Origin: Pseudomonadota bacterium
Lineage (GTDB): Bacteria; Pseudomonadota; Alphaproteobacteria; Dongiales; Dongiaceae
Length of the DNA: 64,000 bases
Direction: 5' to 3'
Assembly (NCBI GenBank): GCA_021792365.1
Contig: JAJYUT010000005.1
Coordinates: forward strand, 434,001 to 498,000
This document shows, in pieces, positions 54,780 to 63,820 of this stretch. Both the position numbers and the translations under genes were made by a program. Below the pieces are notes generated by a model. The model made no database searches and had not been told where the DNA came from. It saw only the letters and a list, made by a program, of their open reading frames with translations. Each line of letters starts with the position of its first letter. The stretch's first letter is position 1.

Positions 54780-57092
54780 TCACGTGCCGAGGCCCAGGAC
54801 GCTGCGCAGCTTGCGCGCCAGTTCCTGGCGGCGATAGGGCTTCGTGATGATCTCCGCGCCGTCGGCGAACTGGACCTGACTGCGCAGGGACGCTTCGGCA
54901 AAGCCCGTCGTGAGCAGCGTCTTGATGCCTGGCCGCAGGCGCTGCGCGGCCTGCGCCAGCTCGGTGCCGGAGATGCCGCCGGGCATCACCACGTCGCTGA
55001 ACATCAGGTCGACCTTCTGATCCGATTGCAGGATTGCGAGGGCGGCCGCCCCGCTATTGGCTTCGATCACGGTGCAGCCGAACTCGCGCAGCAGGCGGCA
55101 GACAATCTTGCGCACATCGGCGTTGTCCTCGACCACCAGCACGATGGCATCGATCCGATCGGGATGGGCCGGCGCCGCGGCAGGCGTGGCGATCTTTTTC
55201 TCCTCCGCCGCGCGCGGCAGGTAGAGGCGGACGGTCGTGCCGTAGCCGACCTCGCTGTAGATCTTCACATGGCCGCGCGACTGCTGCGCGAAGCCATAGA
55301 CCATGCTGAGCCCCAGGCCGCTGCCCATGCCTTGCTCCTTCGTGGTGAAGAACGGCTCGAACACCCGGTTCAGCACGTCCGCCGGAATGCCGGTGCCGGT
55401 ATCGGAAACCGCTAGCATGACGTAGTCGCCCGGCTGCACGTCGGGATTGTCGCTGGCGTACTCCTCGTCCAGATGTCGGTTGGCCGTTTCCAGCGTCAGC
55501 CGCCCACCGCCCGGCATGGCATCGCGCGCATTGATGGCAAGGTTGGCGAGCGCGGACTCGACCTGGGCCGCGTCGGCCATCGCCGGCCAGAGATCCGGCG
55601 CCAGGCGCATCTCGATCTCGATATGCTCGCCCAGCGTCCGTGACAGCAATGCGCGGGTCGAGGCGACCAGGGCGCCTAGGTCGAAGGGCTTCGGCGACAA
55701 GGCCTGCCTTCGGGAAAAGGCCAGCAACTGGCGGATCAGCGTCGCCCCGCCCAGGCTCGCCTTCAGCGCCAGGTCGACCGATTCCTTGGCCGAGGGACCC
55801 AGTTCCGCCCGATCGCGCAGCAAGTCCAGGTTGCCGATCACCACCGCGAGCAGGTTGTTGAAATCATGCGCCATGCCGCCCGTGAGCTGGCCGACCGCCT
55901 CCATCCGGTGCGCGTGGTTGAGCTGACGGCGTGTCGCCTTGCTCTCCGTGACATCCTTCATGATGCAGACCGCGCCTCGGACGCGCCGGTCGCCATCGTA
56001 GAGCGGCGCGCCGGAGACGCGGAGGTCGAGGGCCGATCCGACGGCCGATTGCTGGTGGGTCTCGCTATCCGTCAGCACGTCGCCTTCGAATAGCCGGTGC
56101 ACCATCTCCTCCAGCTCCGTCCCGGCAATCCCGCTCAACGACGACAAGGGCTGGCCGACGATATCGATGGCGGAGAGTCCGAAGATCCGCTCCGCTTTGT
56201 TGTTCCAGACGATCACGCGGCGCGAGCTGTCCAGGCCGAGAATCGCGACCGGCGAGGACTGGACGACGGCGTCCAGGGTCTGGTTGGCCTGCCGGAGAGT
56301 CGACACCATCGCCTCGCGATCGGTGATGTCGCGGATGATCGCGGTGAAGATGGTACGGCGGTCCTCCATCATTTTAGAGATATAGATCTCCGCCGGAAAC
56401 TCGGCGCCGTCCTTGCGCCGGGCGAACAGCTTGTCGGGAACGCGGACCTGCATCGCGACCTCGGACGAAGCACCGAACTGCCGCACTTGTTCCTGTACCG
56501 TGGCGACGAACCGATCGGGCAGCAGGATCTCGGCGCGTTGCCCAATCGCCTCGTCGGCAGTGTGGCCGAAGAGGCGCTCTGCCGCCTGGTTGAAGGTCGC
56601 GATGGTCAGCGCCTGGTCGATCGCGACGATGGCATCCGGCGCTATCGCCAGGATCTGGCGGTAACGGGCCTCCGTCTCCCGTTGCCGCGCCTCGGCGGCA
56701 GTCCGTTCCCGCCGGACCGCGGTTTCGCGCAACTCGCGCTCGATGGCCAGCGCGAGGCGGGTGAGATTGGCTTTCATCACGTAGTCCTGGGCGCCGGCCC
56801 TCATGGCGGCGACCGCCACGTCCTCGCCGATCGCGCCCGAGACGAAGATGAACGGCACGTCCCGATCGCGCGCCCGCACCATCTTCAGGGCGTCGATGCC
56901 GGAGAAGCCGGGCATGTTGAAGTCGCACAGCACGACGTTCCAACCTTGGTCCTCCAGCGCCACATTCAGTCCAACGGCGGTATCGGTGCGCTCCGCGCTC
57001 ACCTCGTAGCCTTCGCGCCGGAGTTGCCGGATCAGCAGGTCCGCATCATCGGCGGAGCCATCGATGATGAGGATGCGGAGGGACGTGGCCAT
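54780..57092 (-). CDS. Hybrid histidine kinase: REC-PAS-PAS-HisKA-HATPase-REC
   Basis: 770 residues, no membrane spans, so cytosolic. Receiver 1 (phospho-Asp57 in LCDFNMPG) spans about 1-120; two PAS domains about 140-258 and 268-385; HisKA with His409 in GGMAHDFNNLLAVV; HATPase with INARDAM and DTGTGIP; receiver 2 with Asp700 (SDVVMPG) and Lys751. The REC-PAS-kinase layout suggests input by phosphotransfer from a partner protein. No intact response regulator adjoins; a decayed receiver gene ends 4 bases upstream. Confidence 0.92.
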   Translation of the reverse strand: MATSLRILIIDGSADDADLLIRQLRREGYEVSAERTDTAVGLNVALEDQGWNVVLCDFNMPGFSGIDALKMVRARDRDVPFIFVSGAIGEDVAVAAMRAGAQDYVMKANLTRLALAIERELRETAVRRERTAAEARQRETEARYRQILAIAPDAIVAIDQALTIATFNQAAERLFGHTADEAIGQRAEILLPDRFVATVQEQVRQFGASSEVAMQVRVPDKLFARRKDGAEFPAEIYISKMMEDRRTIFTAIIRDITDREAMVSTLRQANQTLDAVVQSSPVAILGLDSSRRVIVWNNKAERIFGLSAIDIVGQPLSSLSGIAGTELEEMVHRLFEGDVLTDSETHQQSAVGSALDLRVSGAPLYDGDRRVRGAVCIMKDVTESKATRRQLNHAHRMEAVGQLTGGMAHDFNNLLAVVIGNLDLLRDRAELGPSAKESVDLALKASLGGATLIRQLLAFSRRQALSPKPFDLGALVASTRALLSRTLGEHIEIEMRLAPDLWPAMADAAQVESALANLAINARDAMPGGGRLTLETANRHLDEEYASDNPDVQPGDYVMLAVSDTGTGIPADVLNRVFEPFFTTKEQGMGSGLGLSMVYGFAQQSRGHVKIYSEVGYGTTVRLYLPRAAEEKKIATPAAAPAHPDRIDAIVLVVEDNADVRKIVCRLLREFGCTVIEANSGAAALAILQSDQKVDLMFSDVVMPGGISGTELAQAAQRLRPGIKTLLTTGFAEASLRSQVQFADGAEIITKPYRRQELARKLRSVLGLGT

Positions 57093-57095
57093 CGG

Positions 57096-57524
57096 TCAGC
57101 GCGCCGGCCGTTCGTTGAGCGGCAGCCAATTGAGGCCGAACTGGCGTGCGGCTTCGACAAGCTCATCGATACTCACGGGGTTTCCGACATAGCCGTTGCA
57201 GCCGTCGTGGTAACCCTGCATGAGATCGCGCTCCTCCTTGGGCGAGGTCAGGATCACCACGGCGCGGGTCCTGTTGCGTTCGTCCGCCCGAATGCGGCGC
57301 AGGACCTCGAAGCCGTCCAGCTTGGGCAATTTGACGTCCAGCAGGACCACCTCCGGAAAAATGTGTCACGTCGCGGCGGCGTGAGCGCCCGTTCCGAACA
57401 GGAACTCAACCGCCTCGAGCCCAACGCGGGCGACCACACCAATTGCAAGCTTGTTCTTGTTCAAGGCGCACACAGTCAACGCGTCGTCGGTTGTCCTCGA
57501 CCAGAGAACGTATTTCCGGGTCAT
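57096..57524 (-). pseudogene. Decayed single-domain response regulator (Rcp1-like receiver)
   Basis: From the ATG at 57524 the frame gives MTRKYVLWSRTTDDALTV...GVVARVGLEAVEFLFGTGAHAAAT, then TGA at 57366-57368, and continues in the same frame with FPEVVLLDVKLPKLDGFEVLRRIRADERNRT. The acidic pocket LVEDN is readable only in another frame, so a small deletion pair lies there (about 57500); Val replaces the usual Asp in ARDG. The second half keeps the phospho-Asp and ILTSPKEERD. It ends 4 bases before the hybrid kinase, so it was probably its partner. Sequencing error is possible but several lesions argue for decay. Confidence 0.8.
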
Positions 57525-57939
57525 TCGTTTCTCCGGCGGCTACAGCGCACGCGAAATCATCCTGCGCTGGGCGGGGATCCAGCAGGCTCCGCATTCTTGG
57601 CGTGCGCCCGATCATACGCCTTCCCGTGCCGCGCCCCTCCCCAATGGCCCGACAGCACGTGCCGCCGATTGTTCTATGAAATTGTCACCAGATGCCCAAA
57701 CGCAACGACGCGCTACTAGGAATATTAGGCCAGGGGGGCCTGTCTCCAGTGTATTCGGATGACCGGCCCTGCCGGCGCGTATCGGCAGGCGGGCGAATCT
57801 TGGCCCAACGAAGCGCGCTTTCCGGCGGAAACAGCGCTGGTCCGGAGGGAATTGAGGAATCTCACAAAAAGGTTTATATCCGCGCCCAAGTCGGGGTCTG
57901 CCCGGTCGACGGAGCGGCTTCGCGAAACAAGGAACCTAC
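57525..57939. other. Gap between receiver pseudogene and infA
   Basis: 415 bases with no supported gene. It holds the infA promoter candidate near its right end; the left part shows nothing recognisable. Confidence 0.6.
57852..57879 (+). promoter_or_regulatory. Candidate sigma-70 promoter of infA
   Basis: TTGAGG at 57852-57857, a 16-base spacer, then TTATAT at 57874-57879. It lies about 60 bases before the infA ATG in an AT-rich patch. The match is good at -35 and fair at -10. Confidence 0.55.
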
Positions 57940-58158
57940 ATGGCGAAAGAAGATCTTATCGAATTTTCCGGGACGGTCACCGAACTGCTCCCCAATGCGA
58001 TGTTCCGGGTCAAATTGGACAATGACCACGAGGTGCTGGCCCATACCTCCGGCAAGATGCGCAAGAACCGTATCCGCGTCCTCGCCGGCGACCGCGTGAA
58101 CGTGGAAATGACGCCCTACGACTTGACCAAGGGCCGCATCACGTTCCGCTTCAAGTAA
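57940..58158 (+). CDS. infA: Translation initiation factor IF-1
   Basis: 72 residues, the standard length. The OB-fold pattern is complete: [67 protein letters not shown]. Acts in the ribosomal A site during initiation. It leads the infA-maf-rng-yacG group, with maf 17 bases downstream. AAGGA lies upstream of the ATG. Confidence 0.98.
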   Translation: MAKEDLIEFSGTVTELLPNAMFRVKLDNDHEVLAHTSGKMRKNRIRVLAGDRVNVEMTPYDLTKGRITFRFK

Positions 58159-58175
58159 CGCGCGACGCTCTCTGC

Positions 58176-58769
58176 ATGCCGGTGCCTGAAACCGGGGCCC
58201 AACAGCTTGTCCTGGCTTCGGGTTCGGCGCGGCGGCGCGATCTCCTGCGGCAGATCGGCATAGAGCCGTCAGCCATCGATCCGCCTCACATCGACGAGCA
58301 TCATGGACCGCGGGAACTCCCGCTTGCCTACGCCCGGCGCATGGCGCGCGCGAAGCTGGCCGCCGTAGCGGGGCGGCATCGGGAAAGTTGGGTGCTGGCT
58401 GCCGACACCGTCGTGGCATGCGGCCGACGCATCCTCCCCAAGGCCGAAACCGAAGGCGAGGCGCGCGCGTCCCTCGGTCTGCTCAGCGGCCGCCGGCATC
58501 GCGTCCTGGGCGGCATCGCCATCGCGGCGCCGGACGGCCGCATGGCAGAACGCGTGGTGACGACGGTTGTTGCCTTCAAGCGGCTGACCTCGCAGGAGGT
58601 TGACTCCTACATCGCGACGGGAGACTGGCATGGCAAGGCGGGCGGCTATGCGATCCAAGGCCATGCGGCTGCCTTCATTCCGTGGATCAACGGGTCGTAT
58701 GGCAACGTGGTCGGATTGTCGCTCAGCGATACCGTGGCGATGCTGAGCGGCCTTGGCTGGCGGACCTGA
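58176..58769 (+). CDS. maf: Maf-family nucleotide pyrophosphatase
   Basis: 197 residues. The family loop LVLASGSARRRDLLRQIGIE is at the N terminus; SWVLAADTVVACGRRILPKAE holds the catalytic Asp; YAIQGHAAAFIPWINGSYGNVVGL is the C-terminal signature. Maf proteins hydrolyse dTTP/UTP and modified nucleotides as a house-cleaning step; subgroup not resolved. It is followed by the RNase gene 3 bases on. Confidence 0.94.
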   Translation: MPVPETGAQQLVLASGSARRRDLLRQIGIEPSAIDPPHIDEHHGPRELPLAYARRMARAKLAAVAGRHRESWVLAADTVVACGRRILPKAETEGEARASLGLLSGRRHRVLGGIAIAAPDGRMAERVVTTVVAFKRLTSQEVDSYIATGDWHGKAGGYAIQGHAAAFIPWINGSYGNVVGLSLSDTVAMLSGLGWRT

Positions 58770-58772
58770 ATC

Positions 58773-59759
58773 ATGCGGCATCGCGTCTTCATTTCCGGCG
58801 GCGAGCAAAAGCTCGAGGTGATCCGCTGGTCCGATGGCCGCCTGGCGCAGGCGATCCGCGAGACGCCGGAAAGGCGCTCCCAGATCGGCGCGGTCTATCT
58901 CGGCCGTGTCGAGCGGATCGACCCCAGCCTTAACGCCGCTTTTGTCGAAATCGGGCTGAGCCGGCCGGGCCTGTTGCCCCTGAAGAAGCAGGGGCAGCAT
59001 CCGACCGAAGGCGCGGCCGTGCCGGTGCAGGTGCGGCGCGACGAGCACGACGGCAAGGCGGTGCGCTTGTCCGCGACCATCCATACGGAAACCGCTTACG
59101 AGGACCACTTGGCGCAGGCGAAGGCGCAGGGCCGCATCCCCGCCTGTCTCGTGCCGCCGCCGACCGCTTGGCAGAGCTGCCTCGCCGCCCTTGATCCTGC
59201 GGCGATCGAGGAGGTGGCGTGCGACCGGCGCGTCGATGTGGGGGCGGTGCAGCGCTGGTGCGCCATCCATGCAACGGAGCTGTCGGAGCGCGTGCGGCAC
59301 CTGCCCGTGCGCGAGTGGCAGCCGGAGCGGGCCGAGATCGAAGAAGAGATCGCGGCGGCGCTTGAGGAGACTGTGACGCTGCCCTGCGGCGGTAACCTGC
59401 TGATCGAGCCGGTGCGCACCTTGACGGCGATCGACGTCAACTCGGCGGCCACCCGCAAGCCCGGGATGGAGCTGACCGCGTTGACCGTCAATCTTGACGC
59501 GGCGCGCGAGGTGCCGCGTCAACTGGCCCTGCGCAATCTGGGCGGGATCGTGGTGGTGGATTTCATCGACCTTGAAAACCGCAACAAGCGGGAGCAGGTG
59601 CTGGAGCGCTTGCGTGAGGCTGCGGCGATCGATCCCGCGATCGAGTGGATCGGCAACATGTCGCGGCTGGGGCTTGTTGAGATTCTCCGCCGCCGCCGCG
59701 GGGCGACGCTTGCCGAGATGTGGGCTGGAGAAAAAGAGGAGCGCGATGGCGAGCGTTAA
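58773..59759 (+). CDS. rng: Ribonuclease E/G-family protein (short)
   Basis: 328 residues, clearly shorter than E. coli RNase G (about 490). An N-terminal S1-like stretch (RRSQIGAVYLGRVERIDPSLNAAFVEIGLSRPGLLPL) is followed by the nuclease core TLTAIDVNSAATRKPGMELTALTVNLDAAREVPRQLALRNLGGIVVVDFIDLENRNKREQVLERL, with metal-ligand Asp residues. The zinc-link CPxCxG motif and small domain are absent. Such short forms are common between maf and yacG in alphaproteobacteria. It overlaps yacG by 14 bases. Confidence 0.9.
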   Translation: MRHRVFISGGEQKLEVIRWSDGRLAQAIRETPERRSQIGAVYLGRVERIDPSLNAAFVEIGLSRPGLLPLKKQGQHPTEGAAVPVQVRRDEHDGKAVRLSATIHTETAYEDHLAQAKAQGRIPACLVPPPTAWQSCLAALDPAAIEEVACDRRVDVGAVQRWCAIHATELSERVRHLPVREWQPERAEIEEEIAAALEETVTLPCGGNLLIEPVRTLTAIDVNSAATRKPGMELTALTVNLDAAREVPRQLALRNLGGIVVVDFIDLENRNKREQVLERLREAAAIDPAIEWIGNMSRLGLVEILRRRRGATLAEMWAGEKEERDGER

Positions 59760-59931
59760 AAGTACATGCCCGGTCTGCGGAAAGCCGGCCGAACCGGCGT
59801 TCAAACCGTTCTGCTCGCAACGCTGCCGCCAGGTGGACCTCTATCGCTGGCTCAGCGGAACCTATCGCATTCCCGGCGCTGAGCGGCCCGGCGCCGAGGA
59901 GGGCAAAAATCAATCCGAATCCGAGGATTAG
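59746..59931 (+). CDS. yacG: DNA gyrase inhibitor YacG family zinc protein
   Basis: 61 residues. Four cysteines in CPVCGKP and CSQRCRQVDLYRW bind zinc, the YacG hallmark; GTYRIPG is also conserved. E. coli YacG binds GyrB and inhibits gyrase. The ATG at 59746 lies inside the end of rng, indicating coupling. The C-terminal tail is acidic. Confidence 0.93.
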   Translation: MASVKSTCPVCGKPAEPAFKPFCSQRCRQVDLYRWLSGTYRIPGAERPGAEEGKNQSESED

Positions 59932-60027
59932 CGGACGGAATGCTTCGATTTCCAGGCTGGACAGGAGCGGGGAATCTGATTACAAGACCGCCTGCCTCGC
60001 GGCCGGCACCCGCCGGCCCATCCTGGC

Positions 60028-60103
60028 GCCCAGGTAGCTCAGTTGGTAGAGCACATGACTGAAAATCATGGTGTCGGTGGTTCGATTCCGCCCCTGGGCA
60101 CCA
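60028..60103 (+). tRNA. tRNA-Phe (anticodon GAA)
   Basis: GCCCAGG pairs with CCTGGGC, D arm AGCTCAGTTGGTAGAGC, anticodon arm ATGAC-TGAAAAT-CAT region with anticodon GAA, T loop TTCGATT, discriminator A and encoded CCA. 76 bases including CCA. It is placed after yacG as often seen in alphaproteobacteria. Confidence 0.96.
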
Positions 60104-60255
60104 ACCGCCGACACGGCAGTTGATCCTCCCTCATCTGCCAGCCGAACTGTAGGCGGGAAACGAGCACCAATCCGACCGCCTGAGGACTGGAGCAGGTCGC
60201 CGGATCGGTGGCACGGTCGCAATGCGGCCGGCGAGTTAGCGGCGGCGGTGCCCAG

Positions 60256-61332
60256 CTAAAAGCTGGCGGACCGGCCGATCTGCTTCGGGAGCGCGCCCAG
60301 GATCGGCAGCTCAAACAGCTTGTGGACGCGCCACGCGAACACGACGGCCGCGCCCGTCGTGACAACCGTTATCACGTCGGGTTGGATCGGGAATGCGGTC
60401 CAAAGCGCCTGCAGGGACGTCACGATGAGGACGTGGACGAGGTAGATCGAGTATGAGGCGTCGCCCAAATCGGTCCAGACGGTTGGTCGCGTCTTCCAGT
60501 GCATCGCGCCGTAAACGATCAGCGCGGCGGGAACTCCGATCACAAAAACCCGCTGGATGCTCTCAGAGCCTTTCAAAAAATCGAGTGTGCCTCCCGTTGG
60601 GGCCAGGTTCAGGAGTCCCGCGCATAGCAAGGCGACAAAACCGAGTGGAAGGAACCAGATGCCGGCACGGACCAGCCGGGCGCGCGCGATGGCGACTCCA
60701 AATACAAACTCCAGGATGAGCGGATTGCCAAGAAACTGAAACAGAGGCGCCACTGAACGCAACGCGAAAGCGCCAGCATAGAGAGCCAGCAGCGCGTAAA
60801 GCCAGCGCCGGTCAAGTAATACGAGTGCAGCGCAGCCATAGAACAGCATCTCGAAGCAAAGCGTCCAGGCGACACCGAGCAACGGTGCGGTCATGACGTC
60901 GGTCGCGGGCCACAGCAGGAAGGTTGCAACGAGCTCGCGCCATCCTGAGTCGGCGGAAAAAACGGCCATGAGCAGCGCCGGTATGCAGCAAAGATAATAG
61001 AACGGGATGATGCGCCGGATGCGACGCCACATGAAAAGCGTTGGCGTAAGGCTTGGCGCCGTCTTGGCGATGACGACGCCAGAGATCACGAAGAAGAGAT
61101 CCACTCCGGTCAGCCCGAGGCCCACCAGAGCGTGGGGGACAACATCCGAAGCCGATCCTGTCGCGACAATTGCGACTTGCGCGGCGTGGACGTAGACCAC
61201 CATCGTCGCCGCGACAAACCGCAGAATTTGAAGAGACCAGATCACGGGGTTGATCCCAAGAGAAGCCGGCGGGAATTCAATCACGCGGCCGGCTTGCAGG
61301 GCAATAGGCCCGCACAACCAACGATTAATCAT
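60256..61332 (-). CDS. Acyltransferase 3 (OafA/NodX-type) membrane protein
   Basis: 358 residues with about ten hydrophobic segments. LQILRFVAATMVVYVHAAQ carries the family His, LGLTGVDLFFVISGVVIAK and MWRRIRRIIPFYYLCC are the next motifs, and GDASYSIYLVHVLI is the conserved C-terminal span. Members O-acetylate or O-acylate surface polysaccharides or lipids. The start MINRWLCGPIALQ at 61332 is taken although the frame stays open 232 codons further without recognisable content. It stands alone beside tRNA-Phe. Confidence 0.88.
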   Translation of the reverse strand: MINRWLCGPIALQAGRVIEFPPASLGINPVIWSLQILRFVAATMVVYVHAAQVAIVATGSASDVVPHALVGLGLTGVDLFFVISGVVIAKTAPSLTPTLFMWRRIRRIIPFYYLCCIPALLMAVFSADSGWRELVATFLLWPATDVMTAPLLGVAWTLCFEMLFYGCAALVLLDRRWLYALLALYAGAFALRSVAPLFQFLGNPLILEFVFGVAIARARLVRAGIWFLPLGFVALLCAGLLNLAPTGGTLDFLKGSESIQRVFVIGVPAALIVYGAMHWKTRPTVWTDLGDASYSIYLVHVLIVTSLQALWTAFPIQPDVITVVTTGAAVVFAWRVHKLFELPILGALPKQIGRSASF

Positions 61333-62042
61333 GCCGGCCCGTCCTCGGAGCGCGCCTTTTGTTTTGAGGCGGCGAGGAGAAGGGCGCTGGACATGGACGA
61401 CCCCGGCCTCGATCCACTCCGGCTCCGGACTACCTGGACTGACCCGGAATCGTTTCGGAGGCGCGCGAGCATGTGGCCGGAGGTTGGCGAGCAATCGGCG
61501 AGTCAGACGCGATCGACGCCTCACCCGGCGCTTGCCATCGACTATCGCTTCCTCGTCTTCGTCCATGCGGCGAGAAGGCGAGAGGGTCCTTCCTAGGTCG
61601 TCCGACGGGCGGAACTCGGGTCGCAAAGCCCACATGATGTTCGCCGGGCTCGATCCCCGAAAACACGAGACGCTGAGGGCAGCGCGCCGCCGAGAGCCCA
61701 AACCCCGTCGCCCCTGCCACGACGTGCCGCGTCTCGCCGCCCGGCGATTGGTCAGGCCGTCAGCCTCCGGCCGTCGACGTCTGCCAGAGCGTTCAGGCGT
61801 CCGGCTCCGGACGCCGGGCGTAGAGCAGATCCGATGGGCGCCTTCCGCACCGCAAAACGCCCGGCCCAAGCCCTCCGACATCCTACGGATCTGCAGAAAC
61901 TGCATGGCAGAGCTGCTGATATTTTGTATACCACATTCCGAATCCCTCTGGAAATGCGGCAATAGCGGTGCCATATATAACGCAGTGCAGCATTGGATTA
62001 TGCGCCACGACAGCAGGCGCACCGACACATAGGAGAATGACT
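61333..62042. other. Gene-poor stretch of about 700 bases
   Basis: No gene could be supported. Long open frames exist on both strands, but their products are Arg/Pro/Ser-rich and look like GC-rich out-of-frame translation. From about 61915 to 62000 the sequence turns AT-rich and contains TATATA, probably the promoter region of the next small gene. Confidence 0.55.
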
Positions 62043-62273
62043 ATGGGCAGCTTCGATTTCGTCAACCTCGCCGTTCTCGTCCTGGCGGTTGGCGGGCTTG
62101 CCGCAGTGCTTCTGGAGACCTTGATGAAGAGCCCGGCCAGCCTGGTCGCGATGGCGGACGACAGCCGCCGTTTCGCCGAGGCGTCGCTGGTGGAAGAGAC
62201 GGTCTCCGCGCATGTGGGCCCGGTCCAGGCTCAGGCCCCAGCCAACGTCAATCAGCCTCGCCTAGCCGCCTGA
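62043..62273 (+). CDS. Small single-span membrane protein, unknown function
   Basis: 76 residues. A hydrophobic N-terminal span (FVNLAVLVLAVGGLAAVLLETLM) is followed by a soluble tail with ADDSRRFAEASLVEETVS. AGGAG lies 7 bases before the ATG at 62043; the in-frame ATG at 62037 would be too close to it. No family recognised. An 11-bp inverted repeat follows 19 bases after the stop. Confidence 0.7.
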   Translation: MGSFDFVNLAVLVLAVGGLAAVLLETLMKSPASLVAMADDSRRFAEASLVEETVSAHVGPVQAQAPANVNQPRLAA

Positions 62274-62291
62274 TCGGTTGTTGCCCGTTTC

Positions 62292-62336
62292 TGCCGAGGC
62301 TAGGGGGCGGGCTTGCTGGCCTGCTTAGCCTCGGCA
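62292..62336. repeat. Inverted repeat with 11-bp arms
   Basis: TGCCGAGGCTA at 62292-62302 and TAGCCTCGGCA at 62326-62336 are perfect complements around a 23-base G-rich loop. It is located after the small membrane protein and before the end of the convergent uspA-like gene. It could be a terminator or part of a structured RNA; there is no T run. Confidence 0.6.
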
Positions 62337-62419
62337 ATCGCAACAGCATTCCAGCGCTTCAAAAGCGTAGCGGCCTCGCAGGGGCCGCATCTCTAGCCCG
62401 ACCGGGCCAGTCTTATTTC

Positions 62420-62842
62420 TTATTTCACCAGCGTGACCGGCACCTTGCTCAGCTGCAGCACTTTATGTGCGACGGATCCGAGCAGGAGGCCGGCGGCATT
62501 GCCCAGCCCGCGGGTCGCCATCACGATTGCGGCGCAGTCCCGCTGCTCTGCATAGGCGGCGATGGTTTCGGCCACCTCGCCCACGACGGTGCTGCTCTCA
62601 TGGCGGAGCTTCGCATCTTCGAGCAGCTTGCGTGCGCCGGCCAGCGCTTTGGCCCCTTCATCACCGTGGAAATCGCGCAGGACAGCGGAGTCGATGAACG
62701 TCGCCGCGGCGGATGGCAGGGGCGGTTGGACATTGAGCACGTGGATCTCAAGGTCCGTGTCGCCGGGGGCCAGCGTCGAAGCCACGTAACGCACGGCGGC
62801 GAGGGACCTGTCGGAGCCGTCCACTGGGATCAGAACACGCAT
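62420..62842 (-). CDS. Universal stress protein (UspA family)
   Basis: 140 residues, a single Usp domain. MRVLIPVDGSDRSLAAVRYVAS is the N-terminal ATP-site strand, and IVMATRGLGNAAGLLLGSVAHKVLQLSKVPVTLVK holds the glycine-rich nucleotide loop (G-x2-G-x9-G-S type). ATP binding is therefore likely. Usp proteins support survival under starvation and stress. It stands 68 bases after the terC stop on the same strand. Confidence 0.93.
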   Translation of the reverse strand: MRVLIPVDGSDRSLAAVRYVASTLAPGDTDLEIHVLNVQPPLPSAAATFIDSAVLRDFHGDEGAKALAGARKLLEDAKLRHESSTVVGEVAETIAAYAEQRDCAAIVMATRGLGNAAGLLLGSVAHKVLQLSKVPVTLVK

Positions 62843-62910
62843 CTTTCCTTCAATCCTCTCTGTCGCTCATGCCCGGATCGGGCATGTGGTGGACGCGCCA
62901 ATGGCAGACG

Positions 62911-63627
62911 TCACGAGACCGGGTCGAGCTTCTGGCGGCGCCGCGCCTCGATCGCGCGCGCCAGGCTTAGGCCGAGCACCAGGACGAACAGCGCGCCAGC
63001 AATCGGTGCGATGTACCAGTCGTGCAGATAGTGGGCCTCGCGTTCGACCCAGCCGACGAGCACCGGGTCCGTGACCAGCACCTCGCCGGCAATCCAGCCG
63101 AGGAGGGCGCCGCCCAGGGTGATCAGCACCGGAAAGCGCTGCAGCGCCTTCAGCACCAGCGCGCTGCCATAGACGATCAAAGGGATGCTGATGAGCAGCC
63201 CGAGGACCAGCAGTTCGACGCGACCATGCGAGGCGGCGGCAATGGCGATCACGTTGTCGAGGCTCATGACGGCGTCGGCGATGACGATGGTCCGGATCGC
63301 CGACCACAGGGAGCCGCCGCTTTGCACCGACTCCCCGTGCGCCCCTTCTTCCGGCAGCATCAGTTTGACGGCAATCCAGAACAGCAGAAGGCTGCCGATG
63401 ATCTTCAGGTAGGGAATGTTGAGCAGGTAGACGATGAACACGGCAAACAGGACGCGCAGCGCGATGGCCGCGCCGGCGCCGCAGATGATGCCCCATTTGC
63501 GTTGGCGATGCGGCAGGTTGCGGCATGCCAGCGCGATGACCACGGCGTTGTCGCCGCTCAGGAGGATGTCGATCCAGATGATCTGAAGGAGGGAAACAAA
63601 AAACTGCTGGTCCAAAGTTATGTCCAC
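62911..63627 (-). CDS. TerC-family (YjbE-type) integral membrane protein
   Basis: 238 residues with about seven membrane spans. DILLSGDNAVVIALACRNLP in the first span and IADAVMSLDNVIAIAAASHG later are the paired Asp/Asn motifs of TerC/Alx/YjbE proteins, which act in metal (often Mn) efflux or loading of exported metalloenzymes. The GTG at 63627 is preceded by GGGAGGAAA. I found no yybP-ykoY riboswitch core upstream. It is divergent from the Bug receptor gene. Confidence 0.9.
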   Translation of the reverse strand: MDITLDQQFFVSLLQIIWIDILLSGDNAVVIALACRNLPHRQRKWGIICGAGAAIALRVLFAVFIVYLLNIPYLKIIGSLLLFWIAVKLMLPEEGAHGESVQSGGSLWSAIRTIVIADAVMSLDNVIAIAAASHGRVELLVLGLLISIPLIVYGSALVLKALQRFPVLITLGGALLGWIAGEVLVTDPVLVGWVEREAHYLHDWYIAPIAGALFVLVLGLSLARAIEARRRQKLDPVS

Positions 63628-63686
63628 GTCGTTTCCTCCCGTAGCCGGCCGCTGCGGGCCGATTGTCCCTATCGGCCTAAAGGCCG

Positions 63687-63715
63687 TTGTTTTCTAATCT
63701 GTCATACCGTATAAT
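63687..63715 (+). promoter_or_regulatory. Sigma-70-type promoter for the Bug receptor gene
   Basis: TTGTTT at 63687-63692, exactly 17 bases, then a perfect TATAAT at 63710-63715. It lies about 105 bases before the receptor ATG. The AT-rich box could also serve the divergent terC gene, since its complement contains ATTATA. Confidence 0.6.
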
Positions 63716-63820
63716 AAATACCAGCGCCATCTTTCCGCAATGTTTCAGCGCGGGAGAATGGCGCCGAAGACGAAAAAGCCGGCCAGTTCCATGGTCGACA
63801 CATTCCTGGGAGGGAATCAC

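Noticed and set aside
60104-60255. Possible att-site duplication after tRNA-Phe beside the acyltransferase
   Set aside because: No repeat of the tRNA 3' end was seen downstream and no recombinase is present.
61250-62032. Plus-strand open frame of 260 codons and the 232-codon upstream extension of the acyltransferase frame
   Set aside because: Both products are Arg/Pro/Ser-rich low complexity typical of GC-rich non-coding frames, with no ribosome site or motif.
63673-63693. CGGCC-TAAA-GGCCG hairpin followed by TTGTTTT, terminator-like on the plus strand
   Set aside because: No plus-strand gene ends just upstream, and the T-rich part is better explained as the -35 element of the Bug receptor promoter.
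63628-63710. Possible yybP-ykoY manganese riboswitch upstream of the TerC-family gene
   Set aside because: The conserved GGGGAGUA core and paired stems were not found; only a GGGAGG ribosome site is present.
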